A DNA stretch of 64,000 nt, taken from assembly GCF_014805625.2 (NCBI RefSeq), contig NW_023998422.1, positions 4,088,551 through 4,152,550 on the forward strand, read 5' to 3'. Positions 11,794 to 23,262 of the stretch are shown here, in pieces. The stretch comes from Glossina fuscipes. Lineage: Eukaryota > Arthropoda > Insecta > Diptera > Glossinidae. The first letter of the stretch is position 1; each line of letters begins with the position of its first letter. The position numbers and the translations under genes are program-made. A model generated the notes under the pieces. It was not told the DNA's origin. It did no database searches and was given only the letters and a program-made list of their open reading frames with translations.

Positions 11794-12234
11794 AAAAACA
11801 TAAAATGAAATGTTTTCGCCTAAAGATGTCTTCTAGGCATTTATAAGCTCACTTAAGTTCTTCACTGCACAAATCGTTTTTCCTTTTTCATTTTCCTTCA
11901 ATGCTCCGCGATCCGGCTGAATCAAGAAAAAGTTTAAAAAACAAAAATCGCTTGCAAAAGGTATGGGTATTGTCCACCTATCTTAATTGATTATCTTCTG
12001 CAAGGCTTAGAGATTAAGTCAGGTTTGCGAACAGATTTTATGAGGTGAGAATCCTTCTTTTATTTTTCCATTCCATTTTTCCGCATAGTGGTGTTTCATA
12101 TCATTGCTATTATCAACCGAAACAAAACCCTTTTAGTATCTTTATCGTTTAAGCATTTATCCAAAATCGTGAGAAATTTGTAAATGTCCCTATGGATCCA
12201 AGCAAATTTGTTAATTTTTTATTGTACCGTACAT

Positions 12235-12800
12235 CACTAACGGTGCAAGGGTATATTGAGCTTGTGTTATTGTTCAAAGACTAAAGCCGTTGAGAAGCGG
12301 TTTGGATCCGACTTCTTTTTCGACCATTTCCGATGTAACTTCTTATTTTGAAAAGTCGATAAGAAGAGATAACTGCAGCTTGGCCTAGGGTATTTAACGG
12401 CAGGCCGTTCCCACTAAAGTGTTTTTAAGTGTTTTTTATTTTCTATTTTTACATTACATGTAATACTAGGGTGTATTAAATTTGTGGACATGTATACAAT
12501 ACGCAGAAGAGCTTGAAAAAGATCAAGCTTTTATTGCATCGATCTAAGCTTGCTTATCCGTCTGTCCATCTGTCTCTCAACAGGCCGTAAATTTTTCGAT
12601 ATCTTCATGAAATTTGGCATGGCGGGCTTGGACTTTGCTACAACGACGAACCCTATTGAAAATGGGCGGGGTCGCATGACTTTTTCGAGAACTTCCCGCA
12701 TAAGAGCTTATTTTAACAAGTCATTAATACTGAATACAAGTATTAAGCGAAGTGGTATAGTGTACTTAATAATGGTCCGTAATGAACTATAATACTTTTA
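12235..12800 (-). repeat. two MITE-like repeats, adjacent
   Basis: A partial copy (about 12235-12415) ends in GGGTATTTAACGGC, the terminal signature of the family in reverse. A longer copy (about 12465-12800) runs through 'gcttatccgtctgtccatct', 'gatatcttcatgaaatttgg' and 'ccctattgaaaatgggcggg'. Confidence 0.6.
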
Positions 12801-13109
12801 CTTTTTTTTTCTAATACAGTTTTGCAGGACATAGGTTGCATTGCATCGTCCGTGATGGTAAAGGTGCCTAAGTTGTGAGTTAGGTTGCTGATGCCCTCTA
12901 TTGTAGTCATGTGAGGTGAAGTACTGTACAACTGTAATCAGAAGAAATTTTCATGGTTTTTTTTTGTTGCGATTCTCATATTATTACATCTAGTTTGCTT
13001 TAATGGAACGCAAACTCGAATTGTTGTCAGCCGTAAACTAGCGTACAACATACAAATTCTTAATTAAAGTTATTTTTCATTGGGCGACGGATATTTAGGA
13101 TATTTTTAC

Positions 13110-13290
13110 AACATGTTTTTTACACCCACCCCTGAACGAGGGGATATTCACTTTGTCATAGTCGTTGCAACATACGCAAGGAAGTTTCAGAGCCCCTATA
13201 AAGTGTATAAACTCTTGGTTACTGTGAAATTCTGAATCAATCTGACCATGTGTAATGGGTGTTGTCAACGCTCCTCTTGGTACAAACATT
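13110..13290 (+). repeat. dispersed repeat family D, copy 1
   Basis: Shares 'ttcactttgtca', 'cgttgcaacata' and 'aaggaagtttcagag', in the same order and spacing, with 50447-50575. Only these two copies are in the window. Confidence 0.55.
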
Positions 13291-13854
13291 AAATACACTT
13301 TCACGCAGATCGGTACTGAATATCAGCCAAATTTATCAAAGGACGCGCAGCATGGTAAGTAAACGCTGTTGAGTATACAATATTCGGCCTCAGGCGGATA
13401 TAATGTTCTTCTGTCTCACGCCAATAAGTTTCATATTATTTTCGGTTTCCAGTTTTGCATTTGTTTGACAATTTTTCACTTAATTGGTCTACCAGACTTA
13501 AAAAACTGCACTTACCGCCTTTTGTCATGTTTCCTCTTCTGTCTATGTCATCTTGCTGAGCCGGAAATTAATTTTCTTCGTCTGTGCCATAAATGGCCGG
13601 CAAGATATTCCAAGAAAGTGTATTTTTCCTATAATTAAATTTTAATTGAGTTTACCTTAGTGCTTTGCTTTTCTTAAAACTTAAAATCAATCCTTTTCTT
13701 AAATGTATGCTTTGTTTATTTTGTTAAAGCACAAGCTTAAAAGTAGACAGCATTTTGAGATAAATTAAAAGCTCTAAAGTGAAAAGAGAATCAACGATTA
13801 TAAAAGAAAAAGAAAATGTTGTCTAAAATTTGCATTTTCCTTATTTTTAGTTTT

Positions 13855-13961
13855 AATATTCACCTTTTGCCAATTTATTTTTTCAAATATCTTATCATTG
13901 TTTAAAAAATGCTTCAACAACAATAACAACAATACTAAAGTGATAAAAATGAGGGAATATT
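13855..13961. other. micro-inverted segment, orientation 2
   Basis: 107 bases beginning AATATTCACC and ending GAGGGAATATT, the reverse complement of the copy A segment. The ends are short inverted repeats (TATTC/GAATA), a plausible substrate for the inversion. Confidence 0.85.
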
Positions 13962-14119
13962 AAACCATAAACACTTATAAAACTGGCACCTAGAAATAGG
14001 CCAATAGCACCACCAAACGAAACAATCAGTTGATCAGCACTGAAAACCACACGTCGTTTAAAGCCCATTCGAGGTAAAAGTACTTTAACAATAACAGTGC
14101 TTTCAAATCTGGTGCTATC
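13895..14119 (-). CDS. ppk B exon 6: TM2 and altered C-tail
   Basis: 74 codons plus TGA after the TTCACAG acceptor. TM2 with GAS is conserved, then the frame enters the inverted segment and reads a Phe/Val-rich tail (FPHFYHFSIVVIVVE). Confidence 0.8.
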   Translation of the reverse strand, partial: DSTRFESTVIVKVLLPRMGFKRRVVFSADQLIVSFGGAIGLFLGASFISVYGLIFPHFYHFSIVVIVVEAFFKQ

Positions 14120-16262
14120 CTGTGAAGTGAATGGAAAATAAAAAAAAAGGAAAAAATTTTTACTTTATTTACTAAATTATTTTAAAAAGTTGTTTCTTCG
14201 TAGTGGAAGCGTACATCGGTTACCGCCTGTTTCTGTGAAACTACATATCGTACTTCCTCACATAGAGGTAGACAGTTGCAGTGGGCAGATTGAGGCCATC
14301 CAGCTTTCTCCAAACATAGCATACCATTAACATCGCAAACGTTCTTTTTGGATCCTACCGCATAAAAAAATGGCTTACAACCGCATTTTGCTAAAGCTGC
14401 ATGAACGCGGCATTCTGTACGACAAAGCCCGGGACTATAAGACTGAGTGAATTTTAAACGTAGATTTCGAGTTTTTTTTTTTTATCTAAATCTTGGAATT
14501 ACCCGAAAGTATTTTAAATTATTTTCATTTGTATAACGGCATTTCCGATAAGGTATCGGTAATTTACGCACTTCACCTTCTGCTGTGGTTATACCTAACA
14601 TCAATTCAACCGTTAGTGCTCCATTGTCTGTGCCTCTGCTTAAAATGGTGTCGCGATCCCCAGGAGTGACAATATCGAAATTGTTATGCATGTACTGTAA
14701 AGATAAGTTACTAGAAAAAAGATTCTTTTTTTCTGTCCACTTCTATAATAGTTGTCCAGAAATAATGGTTGTCCACTTCTATAATAGTTGTCCAGAAATA
14801 ATGGTTGTTTTGAGATAGATCGACCTTCTATAAGATCGACCTGTCTGTCCGTCTCTTATTGTCATGTTCAACCAACAGATTGCAATTTTGAGATACTTTG
14901 ATAAAATTTTGCACGCCAACGTGTTTTAGATGAACGCTATTAAAAATAGTTCGTACCGGACCACTTTTTCAAGTACTTGGATCGAGCATAAACATTCAAT
15001 GAAAGGAATAATCTTCGTATTTAGTTCGTAACGTCTTTGCCTTAAGAATTCATCGTATATATCATGCCACAAAGCTGGTGAAGGATGGGCGTTAGACTAA
15101 GCGTGCTGAGCAGCGCCTTTCGTGAAATATCTCAGACAAGTTGTCGCAAGTGGAAACTGTAGAGAGATTAAAATATCTCTAAATGCGAAAAAGATTGAAA
15201 CGGAAGCAACGACACGAATTTCATGATAATGACCTTTTGCTGTTAGCTTGTAAGGATAAGTTGAAAGAATTAGACGTCGTCGACGCCGCAACTCGTCCTG
15301 GAATGCCGCAAAGCTGGCGAAGGCCTAGAGTTAAAATACGTTCGCGGAACGACGCTTTTCCTGAAAGATGTCATGCGAGTTTTTACCATTTTTATTACTT
15401 ACGACATTCATGCTGGCATTGCTGCCCACTCTATTGAATATCTTTGTATTGCATTCACTTATAGGGTTGCATTCAGATTTTGCAGGAAGTTGTATGTTGT
15501 CCCTGAAAGCGTATATTTACTTACGGTTTCATTGCTTTATGGTTTTTCAAGAAAACTTACGCTCCTTTGTATGGATTTGTATAGCGCGCCGTTTGCGAAG
15601 TTGTTTGACACACACCAAGCTCTGTAATGGCAGCTCTAAAATCTGGCTCGCCATACTCTGAATTACCGCCTTGTGCGTTTTTATCTGTTTTCTTTTCTAC
15701 AGTTTTTGTATCTCTCTTAGGCAGACCTTTACCTTTCAACTTGAGAAGCAAAAGATTTCAAATCAATTTGAATTCTACTCTTATCTAATGTTTCTATTGC
15801 GCTATTCACCTGCAACAAAATTTGCACAAAATCCAAGTTTTTCAATTTATCATCATTTCTGTAAGGTTCTAGAGTTGATAATTTAGCAACGGTAAGGTGA
15901 TTAATGGTTTTTAAAAATTCGAAATAATACTGATATGAATCTCGATCTTCTGGTGTAACGGCCCAGGTGTCCTTGATAACGTGTGCAATAGCCTCCTCAT
16001 CAGTGTAATTGAAACACAATGTTATGCCAACAAAAGGATAATTGAGTTTACCCCACGTTAACTCCGTGGCTAAAATGATAGGATTATCGCGAAAACGTTC
16101 CCATTGAGTGTAGCAAATATTGAAGGACCAATAGGCTGCTGCTATAATGATTACACCCCAGAAAATCTTCTCCAACCAATGCAGTGCGTGTTTAACCAAG
16201 TACGGGCAACCGTGAATACTTGATTCACCTACAGTTGTATTAATATAATCTTGGCATTTCAT
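13895..16262 (-). CDS. pickpocket-type DEG/ENaC sodium channel subunit, copy B (six exons)
   Basis: Paralogue of copy A with the same exon structure: 15810-16262, 15561-15739, 15403-15502, 14503-14694, 14224-14442, 13895-14119. All joins keep frame; total about 455 residues. The same landmarks are present: SSIHG, TM1, ITELGVCQTTS, VTPGDRD, YSPGLCRTEC, CGCKPFFYA, CNCLPLCEE, and TM2 with GLFLGASFISVYG. Exons 1-3 are almost identical to copy A, whereas exons 4 and 5 differ at about 10 of 64 and 13 of 73 residues. The tail after TM2 is a different, hydrophobic sequence ending FFKQ because the underlying DNA is inverted. Both genes look intact, so two functional channels are likely, though expression cannot be judged. 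Confidence 0.9.
14224..14442 (-). CDS. ppk B exon 5: cysteine-rich domain
   Basis: 73 codons. All cysteines of copy A are conserved. Differences are mostly Ile/Val exchanges plus changes around FYAVGSKKNVCD and KAGWPQSA. Confidence 0.92.
14503..14694 (-). CDS. ppk B exon 4: TPGDRD beta-rich loop
   Basis: 64 codons between TTTACAG and GTAATT. Contains VTPGDRD, YRKCRYTNEN and ends KYFR. About 16% of residues differ from copy A. Confidence 0.88.
14735..14806. repeat. 36-bp tandem duplication in ppk B intron 3
   Basis: Two perfect copies (14735-14770, 14771-14806) starting GTCCACTTCTATAATAG. Absent from copy A intron 3, so it arose after the gene duplication or was lost in A. Confidence 0.9.
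14815..14990 (-). repeat. MITE-like repeat fragment in ppk B intron 3
   Basis: 'gatcgacctgtctgtccgtc', 'agattgcaattttgagatac', 'cacgccaacgtgttttag' and 'ggaccactttttcaag' follow the family order on the minus strand. Confidence 0.55.
15403..15502 (-). CDS. ppk B exon 3: extracellular loop
   Basis: 100 bases at exactly +4840 from its copy A counterpart; reads SECNPISECNTKIFNRVG. This is the last exon inside the near-identical block. Confidence 0.8.
15561..15739 (-). CDS. ppk B exon 2: extracellular loop
   Basis: 179 bases with the same 70-base upstream intron and the same GGAGC|GTAAGT donor as copy A. The differences from copy A are conservative, for example GVC instead of GMC. Confidence 0.8.
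15810..16262 (-). CDS. ppk B exon 1: N-terminus, HG motif, TM1
   Basis: 151 codons, about seven or eight base differences from copy A over 453 bases. The first ATG overlaps the TGA of an upstream open frame (ATGA at 16259-16262). Confidence 0.85.
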
Positions 16263-16516
16263 GCCGTCGCAGAAGCTCTAGCATTAGCACTAGCATCAGA
16301 AGCCCTACCAATCGACAATGTTGATTTGAAAATTGACACTGAACCAATGGTACAAACAATTTGAGGTTTATATGTCAAGTTGTTGCAATTGTCAAGCCAA
16401 GTATAATTGGAATGTGATGTTTCGAAATCATCAAATAATGTAGAAAACATGTCTCTTCTTTTAAATGTTACCATTAAAAGCAAGGATGAATAATTGTTTG
16501 ATATCATCCCTTTCAT
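16259..16516 (-). other. upstream open frame overlapping ppk B start
   Basis: 85-codon frame ending in TGA that overlaps the ppk B ATG by two bases. Its distal part contains a low-complexity Ala/Ser stretch. It could be translated as an upstream ORF or be plain 5' UTR. Confidence 0.25.
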
Positions 16517-17004
16517 GGGAGCCTTTTTTAATTAAGTTAATTTCCATCTGGTGCATGTTATAAATAATTAAATAATAGATTGATGTGAAAGGCAAAAACT
16601 ACAAAGCAAAGTTTATGTCATTGGTTGTCGTCGAGCTCGTATTTTAAGTTGGTGATAATTAAATGCTTTAAATATCAAATATAAAATCAAAAGTATTTCC
16701 AAGCAAATATAAGGGCAGCTATGTCGTGCACGGTGCAAGTCTTTCTCCATTTTCGAATATTATAACAAATCTCAATATTCCACCCCGTAAAAGAGTGGTG
16801 AATACATCTACAGTAGAAGTGCGTGTAACTATCTATAAATTATCTGTGCTCTTTTCCACGGATTTTGCCACGAAGAACGATTATTCTTATATTTAATCAC
16901 GTGATACAGTTTTAGTTATTATGTAGTTAGTTATACAAAGGATTGGAGATCATCTTCACTATTATTCGAAAATTGTGACTAAAAATACCAGTGAAAATAT
17001 TATA

Positions 17005-17365
17005 ATGGGCCATGGTCAGTCATCAAATACCCTACAGTTATTCATGTAAGTACTTCTTAAAATGACACATTATAGGGGAAATGATCGACAAGTGCAGTTC
17101 AATTCGAAGTATTTTCAACAGGTTTCGATCTTCGGTCAAAACAAGTCGTTGCATCAAATGTATCTTAAAAAATACGTTATGTAAGTTGAACACGAGAATT
17201 CATGACGGACAGTTAAGCGTAAATCGATTCAGGAAGTGATTTTGATTGTGATTCTTAATCGATCGGTATAATAAAAGATGGGGCTATCTCAAGTCCTTCC
17301 GGGTGTTGCACACATCCGCAGATGATATAAACAAGTCGTGTATGTATATATGTTGCAGTGAATGT
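17005..17365 (+). repeat. MITE-like dispersed repeat, copy C7
   Basis: Begins TCAAATACCCTACAG, then 'ttattcatgtaagtacttct', 'catgacggacag', 'aatcgatcggtataataaaa' and 'gttgcacacatccgcag'. Its right terminus has decayed. Confidence 0.7.
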
Positions 17366-17789
17366 TTAATTAGTCGGGGGTTAATGTACCCAGAAAGAGT
17401 AGTAGGTCGTTTTTAATCTCTACTGTTAGTTCTAATAAATAGCTCTGCAAAAGTCACTGTCGGATAAATATTGTGAAATAATGTAATTATTCGATTTTCG
17501 TCCTGTTTAGATTGAAATTTCATAGGTAACTCCTATTTCTCTTTATGGGAAAATATAGAAAAGAATATTAATCTTTTTTTGATTAGACGCTGTTGGCATT
17601 CATATAAAGGGTTACTTTTTCCGAAATATAAATGAGTCCGCAAGATATATTATCGGGCTTCTTGTTTAACATAGCAGATCTATGTATCAGGTCTTTGTTT
17701 TCAATCAGTTTTCATAATAGAAACGATAGAGGGTTACTTGGGCAATAACGATTACAAATATCTTACACTAATTCCTCTAAAGCAGTTCT

Positions 17790-18000
17790 CCACTTAAGTA
17801 GCGGAGGAGCTAAAAACCGTCTCTATCAAGTTAATGTTCGCGGGTTCACATCTCATGTGTCGTAGGGTTCCCGTTGGTCGTAGCTATAGTAAGCACTCAG
17901 TCGGTAAGGGCACAACACTTATCGATTAGGCACACATCCACCACCACCTCGTTACTTCTTTCTTTTTTCTCTCTTCTTTCTGGCCTTTCCAATGTATGAA
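17790..18000 (+). repeat. SINE-like family B, copy B3
   Basis: A tRNA-like head with B-box-like GCGGGTTCACATCTC precedes the shared body GGTCGTAGCTATAGTAAGCA, the GTCGGTAAG...CTTATCGAT pair and the TC-rich block ending near 'ctggcctttcc'. Confidence 0.65.
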
Positions 18001-20129
18001 GATCAGTTTTTGACGACACTCCTTACATGTGGAGGGTTTCCAATTCAATTCTAGCTATTATTGCTCTCAAAAGACTTAATTATGCTACAACGTTTGTATG
18101 GAAGGAAGTTTATAAAAAGGTCTCTTCATACCCAAATTTTCTACATTCATTTTTTATGGTAAAAATATCACTTTCACTGACCTTTCTCGAAAAATGGCAA
18201 AGTTTTTTCATATAGCGGCTTTTTCGAAATAAGGCGTTATGGGGCAGGGCAAGCGGTCGTAAAAGTGCTTCGATACAATTAATTTTCAAAAAGTGTTTAC
18301 ACCCTTAGACCAAAGCATGTTGAATAGAGTTCCATTTGAGAATGCGTGAGGAGATATCAGACGAAAAATCGTGTCTTTCTTGCGTGCTTCTAGGTGCTGC
18401 AGACATTTGCACAAACCACATATGCATTGAAGAGCTGTAAGGTGGAAAAAAATCCTTAGGAAGGGAACCGACTAAGCTCACTAAAATATCCACCGTATTT
18501 ATCTTGGCAGGCGGCTATAGAAAAGAAATATAGCTTATTTTGTCTGCAGTGTTCTTCCACTTATGGAAAGAAATGTTAAAACTAAATATGAAAGAAAGAA
18601 AGAAGAATAATTCGCAATAATTTAGTCAACTAACTGTTATTGACGAGTATACTCGTTATGGGAATGCGGTAATATTTTGTATTATTTTAAGCTTATCGTA
18701 CACTTGTACACTTCATTTTTGTGACACGACTTAGGTGCACATTTTTCAAAGAGACCGCGACATCTAGTTCCTAAACTCTGGGTTAAGGCTAATGATCTAA
18801 TAATAGAATGCTTCGTATTCAATGGTAAAGTGGTTTTATCTTCTTCTTGTAGCTGAGCGCAAAGAATTTGCTTCAAAATAAAGTTATATCGTCTTTGCAT
18901 TAAATAGATTTTTTATATAAAATTAGTCGCGTTTTAAAGGAATCAATTTCTTGCTGATAATTGAAACACAATTAATATTAATGAACAGGACTGCTGTGAT
19001 ATGTACATACATTCAATTAAAAACTCTATGCGACATGCTGTCTTTGCGTTTGTATAACGTATGAGTAAAGAGTGAAAAGTTTTCGTAGGTTCAATTCGAA
19101 TCTATGATAGTCACAACCAACGCAACGCAGCATTTTTTTTTCAGGGTGCACGCATTTTTAAATGGAATCCGAATTTAATATATTGTGAATAATATATACA
19201 CGCAAGCATTGCGAGCTATGAATGCGCCTGCAGTAGTTACGAGCGAATCAGACCACGAAGAAACTTCCGTTCAAATTTTTAGTACAGTGACGAGAAAAGC
19301 TTTTGATGCACAAGCGCTGTTGTTTTGAGATCACTTATCTTAACTGTACCGTATATTTTGCTTGCGGTAAACTTTGTTTTTTTCGTGCAAAATAAAAAAT
19401 GGATTCATTTTAGTGAGGAAAATTGCTCAGCGGACAGTTATGCAAGTAGAACTTTTGCAGGGCTTCGGTGCAAATAAATGGAATGACATTACTAAGGTTA
19501 GGATCGCAGTTAAGTTATTGCCGACTTTTTAATAAAATGCAAGGTTTGTTACAAAAAAAAAAAAAAGTAATAAAGGGAATATTTCGTTTAAAGTATTGTC
19601 TACAGCTAGTCGCCATTTCTTCAAATTTTCATGCAAATAATGAATTCTTTATGGCAAAACCGAATCATCATAAGAAAGGCGGACAGAAAAATGTTAGATT
19701 CTAAGCAATGCTAACTAAAGGAAGCAAGGTGAACACAACGTGGAAGTAGTTCGTTCCAGTTCATTCCCTTGACGAGTTTTAGCAATGTCGAATCGAATGT
19801 TTTCATGCAAGAAAATGATGATATAATGATGACTTCTGGCATATTGCTCGACTGCATCAATTTTTATCGATAGCGATCCCGCTATGTTCCTTTCATTTGG
19901 ATTAGTTTGTGCATCCATTTAATCTTCTCAAAACAAGTCGCCATGAATATTCAGTCTTATCGTCAACATGAATGGTTCGCCAAGTCTCTATTACGATTGT
20001 GTGCGCTTTACGCATCGTAACGCATGCATTTTTCAGCAGCACAGTTTCCCGACTAAGGTAGCAAAAGTTTCCCGTATTGGCCGGGATTTTTTGATACATA
20101 ATGCAATCTATGCAAAGCTTGCGGACTGC

Positions 20130-20240
20130 GCCGCTTAGTGTAATAGATAAGGGGCTCGAAGCAGCTGTAATGAATATTCGATCGGTAAAGACATCACATT
20201 CACTTATCGGGCTATACCTTCCCGGCTGCGGTCACATGCT
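20130..20240 (+). repeat. SINE-like family B, fragment B4
   Basis: Short copy with an A-box-like GTGTAATAGATAAGG and the inverted pair TCGGTAAAG/CTTATCGGGC. The TC-rich 3' part is missing. Confidence 0.5.
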
Positions 20241-21599
20241 GTACCTCTTTGTGATCTTGTTCTTGCTCTCTCACCATTGGCGTGTTTATGCTGGTGTAAG
20301 GAACATCTGTTATGTGAGTGGTCAATGGGATATAAGTTGTGCACTTGTGTAAAGTTTACGGATAGAGAAAATATAATTTTATAAAACCGTTTAGTTTTGT
20401 TCGAAAGCATCGCAAAATATACAACCATCTGCTGTTCGCGGGTGTAATGAATGCGCATCTGCATGTTTATCTGCATCGCGTGGATGTGTGTGAAGTTAAG
20501 CTCACTTCATTGAACGTTTTCCCCCTCATGCAAATGCCGACGTTTAAATTGCAGTGAATAACATTGCGTATGAGTGACGCGGACGGATATGTACGTGGAT
20601 GTTTGCTTATTTATTTTTTATTAACGCATCAACATGATTGTCGCTCTCAATCCTATTCATTTTCCACCACAAAGTGTGCGTAGACATGTTGATATCAAAG
20701 TAAAAGAAATATTTTATTACGGTAAACGTTCTTTGAAAGGAAATCATGCATGAATTCTAAGCATACGGGTCACAATCGGAAAATAGAAAAGGATCACTGA
20801 TGCTTGTATTAGAAAAAAAAAAACAAAAATCGTACACTTATTCTTGAATACATCACTAAATCAGGGCATTACAGCAAGTGCGTTTGTAAGTTCAGGTGAA
20901 CGCATTTGTAGTCCAATAACCTGAAAAGACTTTCTAGAAAAAAAGTAGAAGAAGAAAGAGTTTTTTTTTTTTTTTTTTTTTTTTAATCGACACTTATGCG
21001 TTAAAGCGAACATTGAAACTTTCCTTGAAAAGCTTTTGTCGTCGTTTTGTATTCTGTTTCATTTTTCTCGCTTTCCAACTAAATACGAATTAATTGAAAA
21101 AATTATAACCTTGTTCTAAATAAGCCTGCGAATTGTTAACGATATTTCCAACTCATTTACAAAAAGAATAAAAAAAAAAAGGAGCAAAAAAATGCAACAA
21201 ATAAATGACATTTCAACAATGAATCCTACATTCACCTACTTTTCCATTTAGTGCATGTTCGTTGGGGGTTGGGAACGAGGGATGAAAACGCGTTCAAGAG
21301 GAAAATGAACGGATGCGAGCTTTGCTAGAGTATTAAATGACATGTGAATGGTTGCAAAAAAAAAAAAATTATAATAAAAAAATATGTCTCTCATGTGTCT
21401 TTCGGCAAAATTGAAATTTATTACATTTTTCTTTAATTTAAAACAACTTTTATGCGGTTGGCATGGCGTGGCTTGACTTCTTTTTTTTTCTACTTATTAT
21501 AATAACATAAATTTTTCCAGCCTCGCTTCTCATGATGAGTTTAGTTTTAATGGACGCAGATTTATTTGTTTTGTGTCTGCTTTAGCATTCTTCTTCTTT

Positions 21600-21627
21600 C
21601 CTCTCTCTCTCTCTCTCTCTCTCTCTT
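21600..21627. repeat. (CT)n microsatellite
   Basis: About 13 CT repeats in a pyrimidine-rich surround. Confidence 0.9.
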
Positions 21628-22414
21628 TATTATTCTTTTCAAATGTTGAGTGATGAATAAATAAATTTGTTTAAGAAAAGACACTTGAAAGCGTAAATTT
21701 GGCCTCAAGTTTATGCGAAATTATCTTCTTAAAATAATACTTTAATAAATGTAAGGACCTAAAAAAACGGTGATCTTTTGAATGTGCTATCACAAGCCGT
21801 AAGTTATCTTCCATGGTGTAAGTCTGAGATCGCCTTCTCATCAGCAGGCTAAACACGAAGTTACGCTGTTTAGTAAATTTATGGGATTCACGACACCGCG
21901 CACTATTAGTAAAGATGGCCCAAAGTAATATCGTCGAATCTATATTTCTGAAGGGTGAGTAGGCTTACGTTTCCTTTAATTGATTTTTTTTAATTCCGTC
22001 ATAGTTTCTCTTTTTCAAAAAATATTGTTGTAGTCAGTTATAAAAGAACAATTCAATAAAAATTTGAAACATCCATATTGAAACATTGAGTAGAGCGCAC
22101 TTGTGTTATCATTTTAAAATGAATGATGTTGGATGATTATTGATGGATCCATATGATATTTGCATAGCAGTCAACTTCTAACGAAATTGGGCAATAGTTC
22201 ATGCCATTCCGATCATTAGTTTACACGTTACAGTTACTTTGGTGATCTTAAACAGAATCGGAGTTTCCCATTGTTTCACTAAAATAACTATCATTTGAAA
22301 ACAATGTGGACATCTGTACATCATCCTACGAACTTATTGAGGGACATGTTATCTATATTCTGAAATGCTACATTTCAATCTAAATGTAAATAGAAACACG
22401 TAAAAACACTATAG

Positions 22415-22705
22415 TTGGTCATGACGAGCATTAAATACCCTACACCATCTTGGCGTCTTTCATACACCAACCTTTCAGAACGAAGGGTTATATGGGCAGT
22501 GATCGAAAAAGTGACCCCATCCGAACCATTTTAAATAGCATTCATCCTTGGGGCAGAACACGTCAATGTACCAAATTTCATTAAAATATCTCAAAAGCTG
22601 CGAACTACAGGTTGAACGTAACAAAACATGACAGACGGACAGACTAGCAAAAAAATATGAAATTTGTCGAAATAATAAATTTAAAAAAAAATACATTATA
22701 TTTTA
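22415..22705 (+). repeat. MITE-like dispersed repeat, copy C8
   Basis: Starts TTAAATACCCTACACCATCT, a well-preserved left terminus. The 'cgaaaaagtgaccccatcc', 'gaaccattttaaatagcatt', 'atttcattaaaatatctcaa' and 'gacagacggacagac' blocks follow in order. Confidence 0.7.
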
Positions 22706-23262
22706 AGCTTACTTAAACTAAACGATGCATTCAAAGTCCCTCCTTTGTGAAGCTGTTTTTGTTTCTATTTCGTATCGAGATGAGAAATACGAATGACAGA
22801 ATTCTTACAATGATCTCATATCCTTACATCTTTTAATTATTCGTAAGTAATTTGTGTTATTAAAATTCTTTATGAGTAATTAAGTGAAATATCTCTGATT
22901 TATCGAGATGTAATTGCGTATTACGAATGTCAATAGTAATTCAATTGCATCATCGTCATAAAGATACGGGCGCTGGCTTTGGAAATTAAATCAATTAAAG
23001 GGGTAAAAGCGCTTGACGCTCTAAAAAAAAAAAAAAGAAAAGTGAAATTGAATTAATTTTCACAGCAAATAATATTTTAAAAAAACTGCAGGTATTTTCA
23101 ACATCTGGCAATATATATAAAATTGAAATTCGTTTAGTGTTTCAAAAATTGCGCAAATTTCCATTTTTAAGAAGTACTTTAAAAAATGACCATTTCCTAC
23201 CTGTGTAAGCACATCGCAAAGATACTTATCTAGCTTGCATAAAATCCTTCGTATGGCAAGCA

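Larger units (their letters stand above)
7900..11800. repeat. tandem duplication unit A (ppk A)
   Basis: Similarity to unit B begins near 7900 ('ttccacttttccgcat', 'cattatcaaccga') and continues through 3' flank, gene and 5' flank to about 11.8 kb. Similarity is patchy in the flank, moderate over exons 4-6 and near-perfect over exons 1-3. Unit A carries a SINE insertion (8303-8474) that unit B lacks. Confidence 0.8.
12050..16650. repeat. tandem duplication unit B (ppk B)
   Basis: Direct repeat of unit A, running from 'attccatttttccgcat' near 12070 to the 5' flank near 16640. Units A and B are head-to-tail. Unit B has gained or kept extra intron-3 sequence and a family D repeat (13110-13290). 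Confidence 0.8.
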
